64,000 nt of DNA from Bog-950 sp964631835 (GTDB lineage Bacteria; Bacteroidota; Bacteroidia; Chitinophagales; LD1), in the NCBI GenBank assembly GCA_964631835.1, contig CAZWAD010000015.1, forward strand, positions 1-64,000. Direction: 5' to 3'. The notes under the pieces are model-generated. The model worked only from the letters and a program-made list of their open reading frames with translations, ran no database searches and was not told the DNA's origin. Below, piece after piece: positions 60,261 to 64,000 of the stretch. The first letter of the stretch is position 1; each line of letters begins with the position of its first letter. Made by a program: the position numbers and the translations under genes.

Positions 60261-60589
60261 GCAGGGCTTGGTTTGGGCGGGTGAAAATAAACGGATTTAT
60301 TAAAAAAACTTTCACCCTGAGCCTGCAAGGAAACTGAGCACAGGGAATTTTTCAGTCGCTTCTTACCCCTGTCCTTACTACCACATCAACCAAACCGGGG
60401 TTGGTAAACTGAAGGTTTGTTTTATTGAGGTCAATATTAAGATTGCTGAGCGGGCCTTTGAAAGTGTACTTTTTTATTTAGCTGGTGTAAGAAGTTTGAA
60501 CCGGAGAGGATGGAAAGAGCGTACGGAGTAAAACTTACTCGGGTTTTCTTCTTTTTCCTTAGTCAGCTCAATTTTTATTTTTACCCGAC
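60261..60589. other. 329-bp interval with a possible gene remnant
   Basis: No intact gene. On the minus strand an open stretch without a start codon (about 60474 down to TGA at 60352) reads YTFKGPLSNLNIDLNKTNLQ and then FTNPGLVDVVVRTGVRSD. Its composition looks coding, so it may be the tail of a lost gene. Near 60311 the plus strand has ttcaccctgagcctg, a word I have seen as a dispersed intergenic repeat in other bacteria. The rnhA promoter must lie in the last 100 bp but I cannot fix it. Confidence 0.3.
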
Positions 60590-61069
60590 ATGAGCAAAGT
60601 AGAAATCTATACCGATGGCTCCGCCCGCGGCAACCCAGGTCCCGGTGGCTACGGGGTAATACTTAAGTACGGCAGTAAAGAAAAAGAGCTGTCGCAGGGC
60701 TTCCGCAAAACCACCAACAACCGTATGGAACTTCTTGCTGTAATTATTGGTTTAGAAGCCTTGAACCGCGATGGATTAGATGTAGATATTTACTCCGACT
60801 CGAAATACGTGGTGGAAGCAGTAAACCAAAAATGGTTGTTCGGCTGGCAGAAAAAAGGATTCAAAAACAAAAAAAACCCCGACCTGTGGCTCCGCTTTCT
60901 GGCGGCTTATAAGAAACACCACGTCAAATTCCACTGGGTAAAAGGCCACAATGCGCACCATTATAATGAGCGTTGCGACATTCTCGCCACCGAGGCTGCC
61001 GACAGCCGCCACCTGCTAATAGATGAAGCCTACGAAGCCGAAAACTCCAATGCCGGAAACCTGTTGTAA
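60590..61069 (+). CDS. rnhA: Ribonuclease HI
   Basis: RNase HI cleaves the RNA strand of RNA-DNA hybrids. The four catalytic acidic residues are in place: IYTDGSARGNPGPGGYG (Asp), NNRMELLAVIIGLEAL (Glu), DIYSDSKYVVEAVN (Asp) and NERCDILATEAA (Asp), with HWVKGHNAHHYNERCD giving the conserved His region. 159 aa, normal length, with the handle WLFGWQKKGFKNKKNPDLW. The gene is convergent with proS, 27 bp away. Confidence 0.97.
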   Translation: MSKVEIYTDGSARGNPGPGGYGVILKYGSKEKELSQGFRKTTNNRMELLAVIIGLEALNRDGLDVDIYSDSKYVVEAVNQKWLFGWQKKGFKNKKNPDLWLRFLAAYKKHHVKFHWVKGHNAHHYNERCDILATEAADSRHLLIDEAYEAENSNAGNLL

Positions 61070-61096
61070 ATGTTGCAAAGCCGGAGAACTGCTCGC

Positions 61097-62569
61097 CTAA
61101 TACGCTCTTGCAAACACCACTCTTTCTTTGCTGGGCTTACCGCTGAATATGCAATAACCTTCCTGCTGCGGATTGCCTTGAGGAATACAGCGAACGGTGG
61201 CTTTGGTGGCTTCCTTAATTCTGGTTTCAGTTTCTGAAGTGCCGTCCCAGTGTGCGGAAATAAAACCGGGCTCTTCAATCAGCTTCGTAAACTCATCCCA
61301 TGTATTGGCTTCGCGGACATGGCTGTCGCGGAAAGCTTTTGCTTTGTTGTAAATATTCTGCTGAATATCGGCAAGAAGTTTTTCAATATAGCTGCCCACG
61401 CCATCAAACTGCTGTGATGATTTCTCTTTCGTATCTCTTCGCGCTACCTCCACAGTACCGGCTTCGTAATCGCGCATGCCCATAGCCAGGCGCACCGGTA
61501 CGCCTTTCAATTCGTATTCGGCAAACTTAAAGCCGGGGCGCTTGGTATCATCCTCGTCAAACTTCACAGAAATGTTTTTCGCCTTCAGTTCTTTAATCAG
61601 CGGCTCGCACTTGGCGTAAATCTTTTTCATTTCTTCTTCACCTTTTGCAATGGGAACAATAGCCACCTGCAAAGGTGCCAGTTTAGGAGGAAGAATGAGC
61701 CCGTCATCATCGCTGTGAGCCATAATCAGCGCGCCAATCAGCCTTGTAGAAACACCCCACGAAGTAGCGTAAACAAATTCCTGCTTTCCTTCTTTGTTCA
61801 GAAACTGAACATCGAATGCTTTGGCAAAATTCTGCCCGAGGTAATGCGAAGTACCGGCTTGCAGCGCCTGCCCGTCCTGCATCATGGCTTCAATGCAGTA
61901 AGTTTCCACCGCACCGGCAAATCGCTCGTTGGCGGTTTTCTTTCCGCGCAAAACCGGAAGCGCCATCCACTCTTCGGCAAAGGTGGCGTACACATTCAGC
62001 ATCTTTTCCGCTTCTTCAACTGCTTCTGTTTCGGTGGAGTGAGCCGTATGTCCTTCCTGCCATAAGAACTCAGCCGTGCGAAGAAACAAGCGCGTACGCA
62101 TTTCCCAGCGCACCACATTTGCCCACTGGTTTATCAATAAAGGCAAATCGCGGTAGCTTTGAATCCAGTTTTTGTAACTGTTCCAGATAATAGTTTCGGA
62201 AGTAGGGCGAACAATCAGTTCCTCCTCCAGCTTAGCCGAAGGGTCAACCACCACCCCCTTTCCGTTCGGGTCGTTGATTAAGCGGTAGTGAGTAACCACG
62301 GCACATTCTTTGGCAAAACCTTCCACATGCGAAGCTTCCTTGCTCAGAAAACTTTTAGGTATGAATAGCGGGAAGTAAGCATTCACATGGCCGGTGTTTT
62401 TAAACATTTTATCAAGGGCTTCCTGCATCTTTTCCCAGAGGGCAAAACCGTAAGGTTTAATGACCATACAGCCGCGCACAGCACTATAATCTGCCAGCCC
62501 GCTTTTAATGACGAGGTCGTTATACCATTGTGAATAATCGTTAATACGCGCTGTAATTTCCTTCGCCAT
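61097..62569 (-). CDS. proS: Prolyl-tRNA synthetase (type 3, archaeal/eukaryal-like)
   Basis: Class II aaRS that charges tRNA-Pro. Motif 1 is near the N-terminus (VIKPYGFALWEKMQEALDKMF). Motif 2 is RWEMRTRLFLRTAEFLWQEGHTAH and motif 3 is AYATSWGVSTRLIGALIMAHSDDDG. The anticodon-binding domain (PLQVAIVPIAKGEEE onward) and a C-terminal extension follow, ending RVVFARAY with a Cys-containing segment (CIPQGNPQQEGYCIFSG). At 490 aa it lacks the editing INS domain of bacterial-type ProRS, the usual state in Bacteroidota. Confidence 0.96.
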   Translation of the reverse strand: MAKEITARINDYSQWYNDLVIKSGLADYSAVRGCMVIKPYGFALWEKMQEALDKMFKNTGHVNAYFPLFIPKSFLSKEASHVEGFAKECAVVTHYRLINDPNGKGVVVDPSAKLEEELIVRPTSETIIWNSYKNWIQSYRDLPLLINQWANVVRWEMRTRLFLRTAEFLWQEGHTAHSTETEAVEEAEKMLNVYATFAEEWMALPVLRGKKTANERFAGAVETYCIEAMMQDGQALQAGTSHYLGQNFAKAFDVQFLNKEGKQEFVYATSWGVSTRLIGALIMAHSDDDGLILPPKLAPLQVAIVPIAKGEEEMKKIYAKCEPLIKELKAKNISVKFDEDDTKRPGFKFAEYELKGVPVRLAMGMRDYEAGTVEVARRDTKEKSSQQFDGVGSYIEKLLADIQQNIYNKAKAFRDSHVREANTWDEFTKLIEEPGFISAHWDGTSETETRIKEATKATVRCIPQGNPQQEGYCIFSGKPSKERVVFARAY

Positions 62570-62682
62570 AATTTATTGGTACGATGTTTTATTCAATGTT
62601 AAAGTGCGCGCTAAAATATTAAAAACAGGCGCGCGTTAAACCAGCAATGAATAATTTTGTCATACAGAAAAAACAAAATGCT

Positions 62683-64000
62683 ATGAAACGGTTAATCATA
62701 TTTCTCCTTGCACTGTTCACCGGTGCACTTCAAATAGTGCCGGCACAAGACGATACTTATTACGACCCGAAGAACGACCCGGGTGTTCAGCGGCAGCAAC
62801 AACCGCAATATGACGAACCTGCTGACAGAACCGATGGCTACGGAAATCCTTCCGACAACCCCGCCTATAAATACGATTCGCCCGACTATTCCGAATCATA
62901 CCAAAGAAATGGCGACACCTATATCACCAACAATTATTACGATGATGATTACGATGATTTCTGGTACACCACACGCCTGCGCAGATATTACACCTGCAAC
63001 TACGGGGTGAATTATTACAGCTATTGGTTTACCCCTTCCTACTATTTCGGCTGGGGAGGCTGGAATTCGGGAATTATTGTTTCGGTGAATCCCTGGTACA
63101 ACGACCCCTTCTTCGACCCTTACTGGAACTGGAACTGGGGCTGGAACAGTTGCTCNNNNNNNNNNNNNNNNNNNNNNNNNNNNNNNNNNNNNNNNNNNNN
63201 NNNNNNNNNNNNNNNNNNNNNNNNNNNNNNNNNNNNNNNNNNNNNNNNNNNNNNNACGACCCCTTCTTCGACCCTTACTGGAACTGGAACTGGGGCTGGA
63301 ACAGTTGCTCATATTATTACAACACCTGGAACTATCCTAACTGGGGGTGGAATAGCTGGAACAACTGCAACCGCAATTTCTGTTCAACCTTTAACTACGG
63401 CTATGGCGGATGGTGCGGAGGATATGGCGGCTACAATAACTACTGGAATAACAACTATTACAATAATTATTACAACAATTACTATTACGGCAACAACTAT
63501 TACGGGCATGGAGGGCGCCAAAACGGAAGAACCGAGCCACCGGCAAACCAGCCGGCCACATTTACCCGGCAGGTTCCTAACGCCAATCCCTCAACCAAAC
63601 CGAACATAGATATTCATAACGTAGAAATACCTAAAGAAGGTATTCAAAGACCTTTACCAACTGCAGCCAGCGCGGAGAGAAAGCCGGCAACAGTTGCCAA
63701 GCCCAATCCGAACAACACTGCCGAAGATTCAAGAGATATGTCAGCGAAACCCCGTTACACCCCCGGTGGAAGTGATAAAACTGAAAATCCTGTAGCTCCG
63801 GTTCAGCCGCGGGCAGCCGATATTGACCTTAATAACATTAATACGCAGCAGGTTCCGCCTAAAACCTATCAGCCGAAACCCGAGCAGGAAGTACGGAATG
63901 AGCCGCAGAGAAGTAACCCGGGAAACAATTCAACAGCACCGGTTCAACGTAACAATCCTCAGCAATCAAACAATTACCGTCCGTGGGAAGAACAGCAACG
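62683..64000 (+). CDS. Secreted Asn/Tyr/Trp-rich low-complexity protein, partial and split by an assembly gap
   Basis: From ATG 62683 a signal peptide (MKRLIIFLLALFTGALQIVPAQ) leads into a disordered Asp/Pro/Gln/Tyr-rich region. A striking Tyr/Trp/Asn/Gly-rich stretch follows (YYSYWFTPSYYFGWGGWNSG, FFDPYWNWNWGWNSC), cut by 100 Ns at 63156-63255. After the gap the same frame of the protein continues, but shifted by two bases in the window coordinates: SYYYNTWNYPNWGWNS, many YNN/NYY repeats, then a Pro/Asn/Gln-rich tail open to the window end. Deleting one 55-bp duplicate and the Ns restores a single frame. No family recognised. An upstream ATG at 62647 is less likely. Confidence 0.7.
63101..63310. 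other. Scaffold gap (100 N) flanked by an identical 55-bp duplicate
   Basis: Bases 63101-63155 and 63256-63310 are identical and bracket exactly 100 Ns (63156-63255), a conventional unknown-length gap. The most economical reading is that two contig ends overlap by 55 bp but were scaffolded without merging. Removing 155 bp (not a multiple of 3) joins the upstream and downstream frames of the Tyr/Trp/Asn-rich gene. A real tandem repeat spanning the gap is the alternative. Confidence 0.9.

Overview
The window is a gene-dense stretch of a chromosome from the phylum Bacteroidota. Supporting signs are a type IX secretion (T9SS) C-terminal sorting domain, SprB-like repeats, a TonB-family energy transducer, menaquinone synthesis (menA), a type-3 ProRS, and promoter-like elements of the Bacteroidota TTG / TAnnTTTG kind. 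An oxygen-dependent coproporphyrinogen oxidase (hemF) together with hemJ points to an organism that uses oxygen. I see no mobile element, CRISPR array, rRNA or tRNA gene.

Layout. 1-5.3 kb: a 21-bp tandem repeat cut by the window start, then a surface-polysaccharide and housekeeping run (cpsB-like PHP phosphatase, rfbC, rfbD, cysQ, rnr). 5.4-5.7 kb: a second 21-bp (heptad) repeat. 5.7-10.1 kb: gpmI, a DUF4783 secreted protein, nadC, a lipid kinase and a SUI1/YciH factor. 10.4-24.2 kb: one giant gene (4,613 codons) for a T9SS-exported mosaic surface protein with LamG, MopE-like, LRR, subtilisin-like, MBG and SprB modules and two arrays of the hexapeptide NPRIAT. 24.3-29.9 kb: a TPR-adenylate cyclase and dnaE. 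30-36.7 kb: a porin-like protein, three tiny membrane proteins, a TonB-like protein, DUF2809, an AsmA-like protein and cdd. 36.8-43.4 kb: menA, DUF899, a CAP-domain protein, a penicillin acylase and DUF3179. 43.5-44.8 kb: decayed genes (a Kelch/T9SS protein and a possible sulfite-reductase tail).

44.8-53.4 kb holds nearly the whole heme pathway from glutamyl-tRNA to protoheme: a tightly overlapping minus-strand run hemA-C-D-E-F-B-L, with hemH diverging from it and hemJ converging on hemH. hemJ is the last gene of a second minus-strand run (60.3-52.9 kb) encoding a biotin-dependent acyl-CoA carboxylase pair, a DUF218 protein, a crotonase-fold enzyme, a BKACE-type beta-keto acid cleavage enzyme and a PECR-like SDR, which looks like an acyl-CoA catabolic operon. 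rnhA, proS and an Asn/Tyr/Trp-rich secreted protein, interrupted by a 100-N scaffold gap, close the window.

Most notable for a second look: 18 perfect copies of NPRIAT in two arrays built from different Arg codons and apparently inserted into an MBG domain; the 21-bp heptad-coding repeats at two loci; an approximately tenfold excess of the palindrome ACCGGT; a subtilisin-like domain with DEG where HGT is expected; and a pair of translationally coupled, related micro-membrane proteins.
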